Assembly (NCBI GenBank): GCA_964525945.1
Contig: CAZGKX010000037.1
Coordinates: forward strand, 1 to 27,128
From: CAZGKX01 sp964525945
GTDB lineage: Bacteria; Pseudomonadota; Gammaproteobacteria; Legionellales; Legionellaceae
Reading direction: 5' to 3'
Length of the DNA: 27,128 nucleotides
The notes beneath the pieces were generated by a model. The model worked only from the letters and a program-made list of their open reading frames with translations. It did no database searches and was not told the DNA's origin. The translations under genes were made by a program, and so were the position numbers. Shown one piece after another: positions 1 through 7,591 of the stretch. The number at the start of each line of letters is the position of its first letter. The first letter of the stretch is position 1.

Positions 1-694
1 CTATGACCGTTGCTGCAGTTACCATGCCGAAATCGACGAGCAGTCCAGCCATTTCAGCACGAAATTTGTAGCGATGGTTGGTGGAAGGCAAATAAGCATT
101 TCGATAATGGTTTAATAATTGCACATTGCTTTCAATGGCCACCAGCGCCTCGACAACATCACGGTTGCTCAGATCCAACAAGTCTTGTTCCAGCTCCGTT
201 AAAAGGGTCTTTTTTTGATCGTTAAATGCGCGAACTGATTTTGTTTGCGTAAGAGCGGTTAGCTTCTTCTCCCAAGAATCAAACCCTGCTGCTGTACAGG
301 TCATGGGCAATTTTTGATAGTGTTCCAGGAAATTTTGATGTTGTGAGGTACGGAGCAAGGTTTTTATATAGTGATAAAATCTAAATTGATGAGCTAAGTT
401 CTGCAACTGATGATTTAATAAGACATCGGCTTCTCTCTTTAATAAACCAATCAAATCCGTTAGGCGCTTGTGATGAATGTTAAATTCTTCTTTGTTTCTA
501 GCAAAAAGCAGTTGGCGCAATGCCTCGTCGCTGCGTTTGAGGATATCTTTTTTCTGTAAATCACGCTCCGTGTTCGGTTTTGAGTGAAGCAATGCATCGA
601 TCAGGGTGCCTAATTTATCCCGAATCGTTAACGCGGCCGAAGATTCGAGGTCTTGGGCAAGCTGATGGTTTGTTTCTATACTTATTGGGGGCAT
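1..694 (-). CDS. Partial helical protein of unknown function, open at the left edge
   Basis: Reading the minus strand from ATG at 694-692 gives an uninterrupted frame of about 231 codons that runs off the window, so the C-terminus is missing. The protein starts MPPISIETNHQLAQDLESSA and is rich in Leu, Glu, Gln, Lys and His with heptad-like hydrophobic spacing, so it is probably mostly alpha-helical. The last visible residues (GLLVDFGMVTAATVI) turn hydrophobic and could begin a membrane segment. I recognise no family motif. It lies 72 nt downstream of psd on the same strand, and a possible own promoter sits in that gap. No strong Shine-Dalgarno precedes the ATG, so the start is not certain. 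It could be a membrane-associated coiled-coil or secreted-effector-type protein, but nothing visible proves either. Confidence 0.75.
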   Translation of the reverse strand, partial: MPPISIETNHQLAQDLESSAALTIRDKLGTLIDALLHSKPNTERDLQKKDILKRSDEALRQLLFARNKEEFNIHHKRLTDLIGLLKREADVLLNHQLQNLAHQFRFYHYIKTLLRTSQHQNFLEHYQKLPMTCTAAGFDSWEKKLTALTQTKSVRAFNDQKKTLLTELEQDLLDLSNRDVVEALVAIESNVQLLNHYRNAYLPSTNHRYKFRAEMAGLLVDFGMVTAATVI

Positions 695-723
695 AGTACT
701 TTATATTTTGCAAGCTTATGTTA

Positions 724-729
724 AGTATA
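724..729 (-). promoter_or_regulatory. Possible -10 box for the left-edge gene
   Basis: On the minus strand TATACT (5 of 6 to the sigma-70 consensus) lies 29 nt upstream of the ATG at 694. No good -35 hexamer stands at the right distance, so this is weak. If it works, the left-edge gene can be transcribed without psd. Confidence 0.3.
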
Positions 730-766
730 GACTGTTTCGCAAAATAATTGGAAAAGTGTGCTGCCA

Positions 767-1624
767 TTAAACGTTGTTTGAAGCCGTGCCAAATGCTTGA
801 CCGTAACGAATTTTATGCCCGGCCTGTAGCTCCAGTTGCCAGTTCACACGGGAACCATCAGCAAACAATAACACCACGGTTGAACCCAGTTTAAAATAGC
901 CCATTTCGCTGGCTTTTTGCAATGTTAAGGGTTGATTCTGTGGCAAGGGTAATTGTGATTGCCCACGGCTACGCGGTAAATCCCCTTGCCAGCTTGTTCC
1001 TATTTTACCAACAATGGTGGCTCCGACCAACACCATGGCCATCAAGCACACCTATGTATTGAACAACGCTACCAATCGTTCATTGCGGGCAAATAATTTG
1101 GGTATAACGCGTGCCGTGGTTGGTTGCACAGAAAAAAGTTGGCCTGGCACGTAAACGAGTTGTTGCAACGTTCCCGCAATGGGCATGTGCACGCGATGAT
1201 AATCTTGCGGAGATAAATACAAGGTCGCAAAGCGCCCGTGATTAAATTGCGAGGCAAGTTCCTCATTGGATGCTAATAATTCTTGGACGGTATAGTCATG
1301 GCCTTTGGCTTGAATGAGGGAGCCTTGCACGATATTGCCAATTTCACTGATACAACCATCCACGGGTGATACGATATCCGTGGCTGCTATGGGTCGGCAA
1401 TCGGGCTTTAAATGCCGAATAAAAAAATCATTAAAGCAAGCATATCCTTCAGGCGACTCTTCTAACGCTTCTTGCATGTTAACAGCATATTTCGCAATAA
1501 AATGTTTAATCAAGTAATTTTTGACCAATGGATGGGTCACGCCTGCTAGGCAGCCTGCCAGTGTGGTCAAATTTTTCTTAGGCAAAAGGTATTGAGGGGC
1601 TGTTTTCAAATAATCCGCGAGCAT
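767..1624 (-). pseudogene. psd: Phosphatidylserine decarboxylase interrupted by an in-frame amber codon
   Basis: Phosphatidylserine decarboxylase makes phosphatidylethanolamine at the inner membrane and matures by self-cleavage at an LGST motif to form its pyruvoyl group. One continuous frame of 286 codons, the normal size, carries the expected landmarks: SPVDG (Asp of the proteolytic triad), DYHRVHMP (His), LFARNER, LVGATIVG and LGST with the cleavage Ser at about residue 248. Codon 191 (1054-1052) is TAG, between LFNT and VCLMAMVLVGATIVG. E. coli Psd has Glu at this place and Gly two codons later, where this sequence has Cys. As written, translation stops before LGST, giving an inactive 190-residue product. 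Explanations: a sequencing error, a real nonsense mutation, amber suppression, or restart at the GTG right after the stop. The last would yield a 94-residue piece with LGST but without the Asp and His. The missing function would matter unless a second copy exists elsewhere. Confidence 0.85.
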
Positions 1625-1718
1625 ATAGAATCGTTAAAGACAAATAACAGAGCACGAATCATACAGGTAAATCAAAAAGCTTGCCAGCACCGCTGCTTTA
1701 TTTTTAGACTGTTAGGTG

Positions 1719-1724
1719 TATAAT
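1719..1724 (+). promoter_or_regulatory. Candidate -10 box upstream of the cold-shock-domain gene
   Basis: A perfect TATAAT lies 222 nt upstream of the ATG at 1946. The -35 region is poor. The gene-free stretch 1625-1945 otherwise holds no RNA gene or reading frame I can support. A start near 1731 would give a leader of roughly 215 nt, similar in style to the long structured leaders of cspA-type mRNAs. Confidence 0.4.
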
Positions 1725-1945
1725 CTCGGAACCGCAGTGAAGATCTCCCTCACGTTACTGTATGGGACGTTCTTATTTTTTCAACCCATTCAACGTGCTG
1801 GCTAAGATTTTGAACTGTGTTTTTTCAGGATGAAACACTCCTCCTATTTATTAAAATTCTCCCTGGGAAAGCGAGAAAGATAATGGTAATCTTGGGAGGT
1901 AGTATTCGATTAACGATAGGTTGTACAAATTTACAGGATACCTTA

Positions 1946-2200
1946 ATGAGTATAAAAAAAATTATACAAAAAATTATACATATTTTTTGCCCCCAAAAAG
2001 CGAAATTAACCGGGACAATTAAATTTTTTGATAGAAAAAAACGCTTTGGATTTATTGTTGCGGATAACAATGAATATTTTTTTCATGCTGCGGCAACAAA
2101 GCCTACCGATTTTAAAGCGTTGTTGGATGCCGTAGCTGTCAAATTTAATATTGTGCAAGGAAAAAAAGGTCCACAAGCTGACAATATTGAAATTATTTAG
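1946..2200 (+). CDS. Small cold-shock-domain protein with a basic N-terminal extension
   Basis: This 84-residue protein has one cold-shock (OB-fold) domain from about residue 28. LTGTIKFFDRKKRFGFI matches the opening strand and the RNP1 region (usually KGFGFI), and EYFFHAAA stands where RNP2 (usually VFVHFS) belongs. It should bind single-stranded RNA or DNA, though both motifs are divergent. Residues 1-27 (MSIKKIIQKIIHIFCPQKAK at the start) are basic and amphipathic, which is not usual for the roughly 70-residue Csp proteins. An upstream in-frame ATG at 1817 exists, but 1946 is preferred because AGGA sits 7 nt before it and homology begins after it. It is probably a single-gene unit, since the next gene has its own strong ribosome site and starts 79 nt later. 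Confidence 0.75.
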   Translation: MSIKKIIQKIIHIFCPQKAKLTGTIKFFDRKKRFGFIVADNNEYFFHAAATKPTDFKALLDAVAVKFNIVQGKKGPQADNIEII

Positions 2201-2279
2201 CTTTTTCAACGCTTGGCACCTGCTTTATTTTGCGCTAGGATTTGCACACTCAAACTTTTTTTAACACTACGGAGGATGG

Positions 2280-3414
2280 ATGAATCAAGTTGAGTTTTCT
2301 TCCTCGCAGACGGTCCAACAAAACGTTTTGCAGTTAAGCAGCTATTTGAATTCGCGTATACTTGGGCAAAATGGTTTGGTTTCGCGTTTATTAATAGCCT
2401 TATTGGCCGACGGTCATTTATTGGTTGAAGGTGCGCCAGGTCTTGCTAAAACACGCGCGGTTAAAGAATTGTCAGCAGGTGTTGAAGGGAAGTTTCATCG
2501 CATTCAATTTACCCCTGATTTATTGCCCGGTGATTTAACAGGTACGGATGTCTATCACCCTGAAGACGGATCGTTCGTGTTTTTGCCGGGCCCTATTTTC
2601 CATAACATGGTCTTGGCGGATGAAATCAACCGTGCCCCAGCCAAAGTCCAATCGGCACTTTTGGAAGCCATGGCAGAGCGCCAGGTGACGATCGGCAGTA
2701 AAACATACCCTCTACCCCCTTTATTTTTAGTTATGGCGACTCAAAACCCCATTGAGCAAGAAGGCACATACCCATTGCCTGAAGCCCAGCTCGATCGCTT
2801 TTTAATGTATGTTAAAATTAGCTACCCAGATGTGGCGGTGGAAAAAGATATTTTAGCGTTGGCACGCCGTGAAGCGCGTGACGACGACAGCAGTACCGAT
2901 GTTGCGAACGCAGCTTCATCTATCGCACCATTATCACAGCGCACCTTGTTTGCGGCTCGGCAAGAAGTGCTCAATGTGCATATGAGTGAAGCTTTGGAAA
3001 ATGGTTATTATGAAAAAATGGTTTATAAGTTAGAAAAACCGGATTTGTCAAAAGCTCCGAGGAATGATTGGACAAAAGAAAGGTNNNNNNNNNNTCAATG
3101 TGCATATGAGTGAAGCTTTGGAAAATTATGTGGTGCAGCTGGTGGTTGCGACACGAAATCCTGGTGTTTACAGCGAGACTCTGGCTCGATGGTTGCGTTT
3201 TGGAGCAAGCCCTCGTGCAACCATTGCCCTGGATCGGTGTTCCAAAGCTCATGCGTGGCTGGATGGGCGCGATTATGTTACACCTGAAGATATTCACGTG
3301 ATTGCACATGATGTATTACGTCATCGAATTTTATTAACCTTTGAAGCGGAAGCGGAAGGGGTTAGTAGTGATGACTTTATTGATGAATTGCTTCGTCAAG
3401 TGGTACTTCCTTAG
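2280..3414 (+). CDS. moxR: MoxR-family AAA+ ATPase, broken by an assembly gap
   Basis: MoxR ATPases are thought to act as chaperones that mature or assemble the von Willebrand A proteins encoded beside them. Visible motifs are Walker A GAPGLAKT (about residues 51-58), Walker B MVLADEIN, the MoxR signature TQNPIEQEGTYPLPEAQLDRF, and the lid domain after the gap. The frame is interrupted by ten N at 3085-3094. Just before the gap, 2971-3002 is an exact 32-bp copy of 3095-3126, followed by 82 nt that do not resemble MoxR. Joining 2970 directly to 3095 gives 1011 nt, an intact 336-residue protein of normal family length, so the break is almost surely an assembly artefact. GGAGG precedes the ATG by only 4 nt. 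This is the first gene of the Bat operon. Confidence 0.9.
2971..3126. other. Assembly gap with duplicated flank
   Basis: Positions 2971-3002 and 3095-3126 are identical over 32 bp. Between them lie 82 nt of unrelated sequence (3003-3084) and ten N (3085-3094). The pattern fits two contig ends that overlap but were scaffolded apart, with a chimeric or low-quality tail on the left contig. Removing 2971-3094 restores the moxR frame. Confidence 0.85.
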
Positions 3415-3425
3415 GTTGTTCGGTT

Positions 3426-4343
3426 ATGGCTAACGGTATTATTGCGGAATTAAAAGATTTAATTGCATTGCAGCGTTATGCTCAAACGGTGCGTTACCAT
3501 CCGGAAGGTTATGCCTTACGTGTGGGTAATCATCGCTCTAAATTACGCGGTCGAGGCATGGACTTTTCCGAAGCTCGAAACTATCAAGCAGGGGACGAAA
3601 TTCGCCATATGGAATGGCGTGTTACAGCACGTACTGGACGTCCTCATGTCAAAGTCTACCAGGAAGAACGCGAACGTCCCGTGGTGATTCTCACGGACTT
3701 TAATCCGTCCATGTACTTTGGGACACACATTGCATTTAAATCGGTTGTGGCGGCAAATTTATCGGCCGTGATTGCTTGGACTGCGGCCAAACAAGGGGAT
3801 CGTGTGGGTGGCTTGCTGGTGTCAGCAGACTCACACAATGAATGCGTGCCGCGCAGTCGGCAAGCAGGCGTTTTGCCTTTTTTAGCCGCATTGAGTCGGT
3901 ATACGCAAAAACACAATGCATGCGCATTGCCCTCTTTCGAAGGAAAATCCTTAAGCCAAGCTTTGATTCGATTGCGACGTGTTGCCAAACCAGGCAGCAT
4001 TTTGGTGTTGGTGAGTGATTTTTACAATTTGGATGACGAAAGCGAACCGCATTTAAGCCGTTTGTGCAATCACAATGATGTGTTGGCTTACCAGGTGAGT
4101 GATCCTTTGGAGTTGGCTCCTCCTAAACCTGCACAATATGCGATAACGGATGGGCAACGCTCGTTGCAATTGGACACCTCGTTGGATGCAGTGCGGTTTG
4201 AATACCAATTTTATTGCGAACAACGCATGACCGCATTAAACTCCCGTTTTAAACGACTGGGTATTCAATACGTCAATGTAACAGCAGAAACCAACTTGCC
4301 GATGTTGGTGCGTCAAACGTTTCCTTGGAGGCCGCATGGTTAA
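3426..4343 (+). CDS. DUF58 domain protein of the Bat operon
   Basis: A 305-residue protein of the DUF58 family, which regularly follows moxR. The family hallmark is clear: LRGRGMDFSEARNYQAGDEI, then RHMEWRVTARTGRPHVKVYQEER (about residues 40-85), followed by VVILTDFNPSM, a degenerate von Willebrand A-type strand with D-x-N-x-S in place of D-x-S-x-S. No membrane segment is obvious, so it is probably cytoplasmic. It starts 11 nt after the moxR stop and its end overlaps the next gene by 8 nt, which suggests translational coupling. Function is inferred from family and context: partner or client of the MoxR ATPase in assembling the membrane Bat proteins. Confidence 0.9.
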   Translation: MANGIIAELKDLIALQRYAQTVRYHPEGYALRVGNHRSKLRGRGMDFSEARNYQAGDEIRHMEWRVTARTGRPHVKVYQEERERPVVILTDFNPSMYFGTHIAFKSVVAANLSAVIAWTAAKQGDRVGGLLVSADSHNECVPRSRQAGVLPFLAALSRYTQKHNACALPSFEGKSLSQALIRLRRVAKPGSILVLVSDFYNLDDESEPHLSRLCNHNDVLAYQVSDPLELAPPKPAQYAITDGQRSLQLDTSLDAVRFEYQFYCEQRMTALNSRFKRLGIQYVNVTAETNLPMLVRQTFPWRPHG

Positions 4344-4815
4344 CCAAGAATTGGCGCAATTGCATGCCATTCATTCACCAGAACCCATCGGTTGGTGGCC
4401 TCTTGCTTGGGGATGGTATACCGTGATTGTTGGTTTATTGTTGGCTTTATTGCTCTTGGGGTTTTGGCTACACCGCCGTTATGTGCATGGTGCTGCCAAG
4501 CGAGAAGCATTGCAGTTGTTAAGCCGTTATGAACAACACTGCAATGAAGCCGATAGCCAACGAGTCTGTGCACAATTGTCTGAATTACTAAAAAGAGTGG
4601 CTCTGGCCTATTTTCCACGAAAAACCGTTGCTGGTTTACAAGGTGAGCGGTGGATTGAATTTTTAAACGCCACATCCACGCAATTGGATTTTTATGCGGT
4701 GCGCAAAGAGTTGTTGGAATCGCCTTACCACACCGTCCCCGCTTGTAACTTAACGCATCTCTTTCAATTGACAAAAAACTGGATCAAGCAACGAGGTAAG
4801 CCATGTTTGAGCTAG
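4336..4815 (+). CDS. DUF4381 single-pass membrane protein
   Basis: This 159-residue protein matches the small DUF4381 component found between DUF58 and BatA genes in gammaproteobacterial operons. The N-terminus carries the typical start (LAQLHAIHSPEPIGWWPLAWGW), followed by one membrane segment at about residues 24-45 and a basic RR stop. The C-terminal region (about 50-159) is soluble and helical, with FPRKTVAGLQGERWIEFLN as its most family-like stretch. It overlaps the DUF58 gene by 8 nt and batA by 13 nt. It probably acts as an inner-membrane linker in the Bat complex; the molecular role is not established. Confidence 0.85.
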   Translation: MVNQELAQLHAIHSPEPIGWWPLAWGWYTVIVGLLLALLLLGFWLHRRYVHGAAKREALQLLSRYEQHCNEADSQRVCAQLSELLKRVALAYFPRKTVAGLQGERWIEFLNATSTQLDFYAVRKELLESPYHTVPACNLTHLFQLTKNWIKQRGKPCLS

Positions 4816-5804
4816 CTCAACCCTGGGTTCTTTTGTTTTTACCTTTACCGTTGTTGCTGTGGTTTTTGTTACCACGCGCAACATTACAATTGTCAGCTGC
4901 CTTAAAAATACCTTTTTTTAAGGCGATGGAAACCATCGTTGAACAAGAAAAACATTCATTCATCAAGCACACCAAGCTCACATCGTTATTGATGATTTGG
5001 GTGGTTTTGTTGTGTTCATTGGCCGGTCCGCGTTGGGTCGGAACCCCTCAGCCTTTGGCGCATGAAGGCTATAATATTATGTTGGCCTTGGATATTTCAC
5101 CGAGCATGGAAGCCAATGACATGGTGCTAAATGGCCGGCCCATGACGCGTTTTACCGTGGTGAAGCAAACGGCTGAACAATTTGTTCGGGAGCGTATTGG
5201 CGATAAAATTGGTTTGATCTTGTTCGGCGAACGCGCTTATTTACTTACCCCGCTGACCTATGATCGTCATAGTGTTTTGTTGCGTTTGCAAGATGCAACA
5301 TTGGGGTTGGCTGGAAAATCCACGGCCATTGGCGATGCTTTGGGTTTGGCTGTAAAGCGTTTGCAACACGTTCCCCAAAAGGGGCGCATGATTATATTGT
5401 TAACGGACGGGGCCAACAACTCAGGTGTGGTCGCTCCTTTAAAAGCAGCAGAATTGGCGCGATTGGATGGCATCAAAGTGTATACCATTGGCTTGCATTC
5501 GGACATCGATCCGCAATCGTTTGGTGGCATGTTCATGAGCATGAACGGTGGAGCAGATTTGGATGAAAACACGTTAAAAGCCATCGCCAAAATGACGGGA
5601 GGGCATTATTTTAGAGCGACCGATGTCCAATCTTTGCAGCGTATATACCAAGCCATTAACCGCCTGGCGACGGTTTCGCAGGATCAAGAAACGGTCAGAC
5701 CTCAGCATGAATACTACCCGTGGTTATTGGCCGTGGGGCTGTTGTTGTTTTTATACATGATTGCTGAACAGGGTGGTTTGTTGCGCAAAAGGAGGCCGGT
5801 ATGA
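4803..5804 (+). CDS. batA: BatA-like von Willebrand A membrane protein
   Basis: A 333-residue inner-membrane protein with two N-terminal membrane segments (about 8-23 and 60-74), a von Willebrand A domain (about 90-285) and a C-terminal membrane segment (about 308-325). The metal-binding site is intact: DISPS at 97-101 supplies D-x-S-x-S, and ILLTDGANNSG supplies the later Asp. Family knowledge: BatA proteins are linked to aerotolerance and envelope stress and are thought to bind partner proteins through the metal site. The next gene overlaps it by 4 nt (ATGA type), and it overlaps the DUF4381 gene by 13 nt, so expression is tightly coupled. Confidence 0.9.
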   Translation: MFELAQPWVLLFLPLPLLLWFLLPRATLQLSAALKIPFFKAMETIVEQEKHSFIKHTKLTSLLMIWVVLLCSLAGPRWVGTPQPLAHEGYNIMLALDISPSMEANDMVLNGRPMTRFTVVKQTAEQFVRERIGDKIGLILFGERAYLLTPLTYDRHSVLLRLQDATLGLAGKSTAIGDALGLAVKRLQHVPQKGRMIILLTDGANNSGVVAPLKAAELARLDGIKVYTIGLHSDIDPQSFGGMFMSMNGGADLDENTLKAIAKMTGGHYFRATDVQSLQRIYQAINRLATVSQDQETVRPQHEYYPWLLAVGLLLFLYMIAEQGGLLRKRRPV

Positions 5805-6733
5805 TTGGTTTCTTTCATTTTATACGTCCGTTGTGGTTGTTTGCGTTTTTACCGGTGGGGGTGCTGGCATGGGCAATGTTTCGTCAAGAGCCGGCATTGT
5901 ATACGTGGAAAGCAGTTTGTGATGCCCATTTATTGCCCTATCTTATTCAAAAAAATGGACGCAGCAAACGCATGTTACCTTTGATGTTGTTGTTTGCGAG
6001 TGTTTTTTTAATGATCATCAGCTTGGCTGGTCCTACTTGGTCACGCTTGCCCGTTCCTGTTTATCAAAAAATTCAACCTCGTGTGTTGGTGTTGGATTTA
6101 TCTGAAGCGATGGACGTTAGGGATTTATCGCCCAATCGATTAAGCCGGGCTAAGTTTAAAATTCATGACCTATTGTTGCATCGGGACGCAGGCCAATTTG
6201 GCTTGGTGGTGTATACCGATGAAGCGTTTGTTGTTTCTCCGTTGACGGATGATGGCCAAACAATCGATGAATTATTGTCCGCATTGTCTTCCAATATCAT
6301 GCCCGTTGCAGGTTCGAAACTCGAGATGGCCCTGGACGAAGCAAAACAATTGATTTATCAAACCGGCTCCAATACTGGGCAAATTTTAGTGTTTGCAGCA
6401 CAACCGCCTTCTGAACGGGCCATTGCTGCAGCTCGAGCATTGGCCCACGCTGGGATAAACACGTCCATCATGCCAGTGCTTCGGGATAAGCCTGTCGATC
6501 CAATGTTTGAGCAATTAGCAACAGTAGGAGGGGGGTATTTATTGCCCTTCAATGACACGTCCAAACGCATTGATCAATGGTTGGTTCAAACTCGGCAAGA
6601 TCAACATTTTGCAATGAATGCGGGCAATGATATTCCCGTTTGGCGAGATGAGGGCCGTTGGTTTTTATTGTTCGCAATGGTGTTGTTGTTGCCAGTTTTT
6701 CAACGAGGCTGGTTGCAGAGGGTGAACACGTGA
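5801..6733 (+). CDS. batB: BatB-like von Willebrand A membrane protein with an altered metal site
   Basis: This 310-residue paralogue of BatA has N-terminal membrane segments (about 8-26 and 58-76), a von Willebrand A domain (about 92-275) and a C-terminal membrane segment near 288-303. The first metal motif reads D99-L-S-E-A103, so the second Ser of D-x-S-x-S is Ala. The later Asp-containing loop is also changed (ILVFAAQPPSE instead of a TDG motif). The surrounding RDLSPNRLSRAKFKIHDLL matches BatB proteins. It may therefore bind metal weakly or act structurally beside BatA. It overlaps batA by 4 nt and the TPR gene by 4 nt (GTGA). Confidence 0.88.
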   Translation: MIGFFHFIRPLWLFAFLPVGVLAWAMFRQEPALYTWKAVCDAHLLPYLIQKNGRSKRMLPLMLLFASVFLMIISLAGPTWSRLPVPVYQKIQPRVLVLDLSEAMDVRDLSPNRLSRAKFKIHDLLLHRDAGQFGLVVYTDEAFVVSPLTDDGQTIDELLSALSSNIMPVAGSKLEMALDEAKQLIYQTGSNTGQILVFAAQPPSERAIAAARALAHAGINTSIMPVLRDKPVDPMFEQLATVGGGYLLPFNDTSKRIDQWLVQTRQDQHFAMNAGNDIPVWRDEGRWFLLFAMVLLLPVFQRGWLQRVNT

Positions 6734-7516
6734 CAAAGCGATTGATACTCTTCTTTTTATTATCCATGACTTCACTCGCCCATGCCTGGGGCTGGCAAGA
6801 TGCATGGAAAACTAAAAATCACCAAGCACAAGCGTTGATGCAAAAAGGCCAATTTGAGCAGGCAAAAACAATGTTTGAGCGAGATGATTGGCGGGCAACG
6901 GCAGCATTTCGTGCCGGTGATTATGCTTTAGCCGCTCAAACATACGGTTCTTTACATACCCCAGAAGGCTATTATAATCAGGGCAATGCATTGGCCCATA
7001 TGAAGCAATATGAACAAGCTATAAAAGCTTACGATAAAGTGTTAGCCACCAACCCCAACCATCAAGATGCGTTGCATAATCGAAAAATAGTGGCAGAATT
7101 GCTTAAAAAACAACAGCAAAAACAAGATCAAAAGCAAAACCAGGACAAACAAAATCAGGNNNNNNNNNNNNNNNNNNNNNNNNNNNNNNNNNNNNNNNNN
7201 NNNNNNNNNNNNNNNNNNNNNNNNNNNNNNNNNNNNNNNNNNNNNNNNNNNNNNNNNNNACAAACAAAACCAGGACAAACAAAACCAGGACAAACAAAAC
7301 CAGGACAAACAAAACCAGGACAAACAAAATCAGGACAAACAAAATCAGGACAAACAAAATCAGGACAAGCAAGGTCAGGACAAACAACCATCAGCAAGCG
7401 CCCAAGAAAAGCAGCGGGCCAAAGAGCAATGGTTACGCTTAATTCCTGATGACCCTGGTGGATGGTTAAGGGAAAAATTTTTACGTGATTATTTGCGAAA
7501 ACAACAAGGCCAATAA
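6730..7516 (+). CDS. batC: BatC-like periplasmic TPR protein with a long repeat tract, broken by a gap
   Basis: GTG at 6730 overlaps the batB stop. Residues 1-19 are a signal peptide (cleavage after LAHA). Two or more TPR units follow, the clearest at PEGYYNQGNALAHMKQYEQA and its sequel. Then comes a Gln/Lys/Asp/Asn tract built from a 15-bp unit encoding DKQNQ. One hundred N at 7160-7259 interrupt the tract. After the gap the correct frame is not the one continued numerically but the one that keeps reading DKQNQ and then EKQRAKEQWLRLIPDDPGGW and KFLRDYLRKQQGQ, ending at TAA 7514-7516. That ending is the conserved C-terminus of Bat-operon TPR proteins. The true gap length must be a multiple of 3, which a multiple of the 15-bp unit would satisfy. 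It is likely a periplasmic scaffold for BatA and BatB. Confidence 0.87.
7141..7394 (+). repeat. 15-bp tandem repeat inside batC, collapsed at a scaffold gap
   Basis: The unit GACAAACAAAACCAG encodes DKQNQ. Seven nearly perfect and two degenerate units lie after the gap (7260-7394), and the sequence before the gap (7141-7159) is in the same phase. Units 1-4 after the gap carry CC and units 5-7 carry TC at one site, so the array has a small directional variant pattern. The N run 7160-7259 is a standard placeholder of 100; the real copy number is unknown. Confidence 0.95.
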
Positions 7517-7591
7517 AATGTGTTGCCCACATGATTTCGTACAACAAACAAGCTTCCCAAGCACAAAAATATGGAACAGCAAGGATTTCAA

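Noticed and set aside
767..1051. A separate small gene starting at GTG 1051 after psd
   Set aside because: It is the continuation of the psd frame and contains the conserved LVGATIVG and LGST segments, so it is the C-terminal part of one gene broken by TAG.
7141..7394. CRISPR-like array
   Set aside because: Units are 15 bp, contiguous, without spacers, and encode DKQNQ in frame.
7260..7449. A Thr-Lys-Pro-Gly repeat tail for the TPR protein
   Set aside because: It comes from reading the 15-bp repeat in the wrong frame after an N run of arbitrary length. The DKQNQ frame ends in the conserved PDDPGGW motif.
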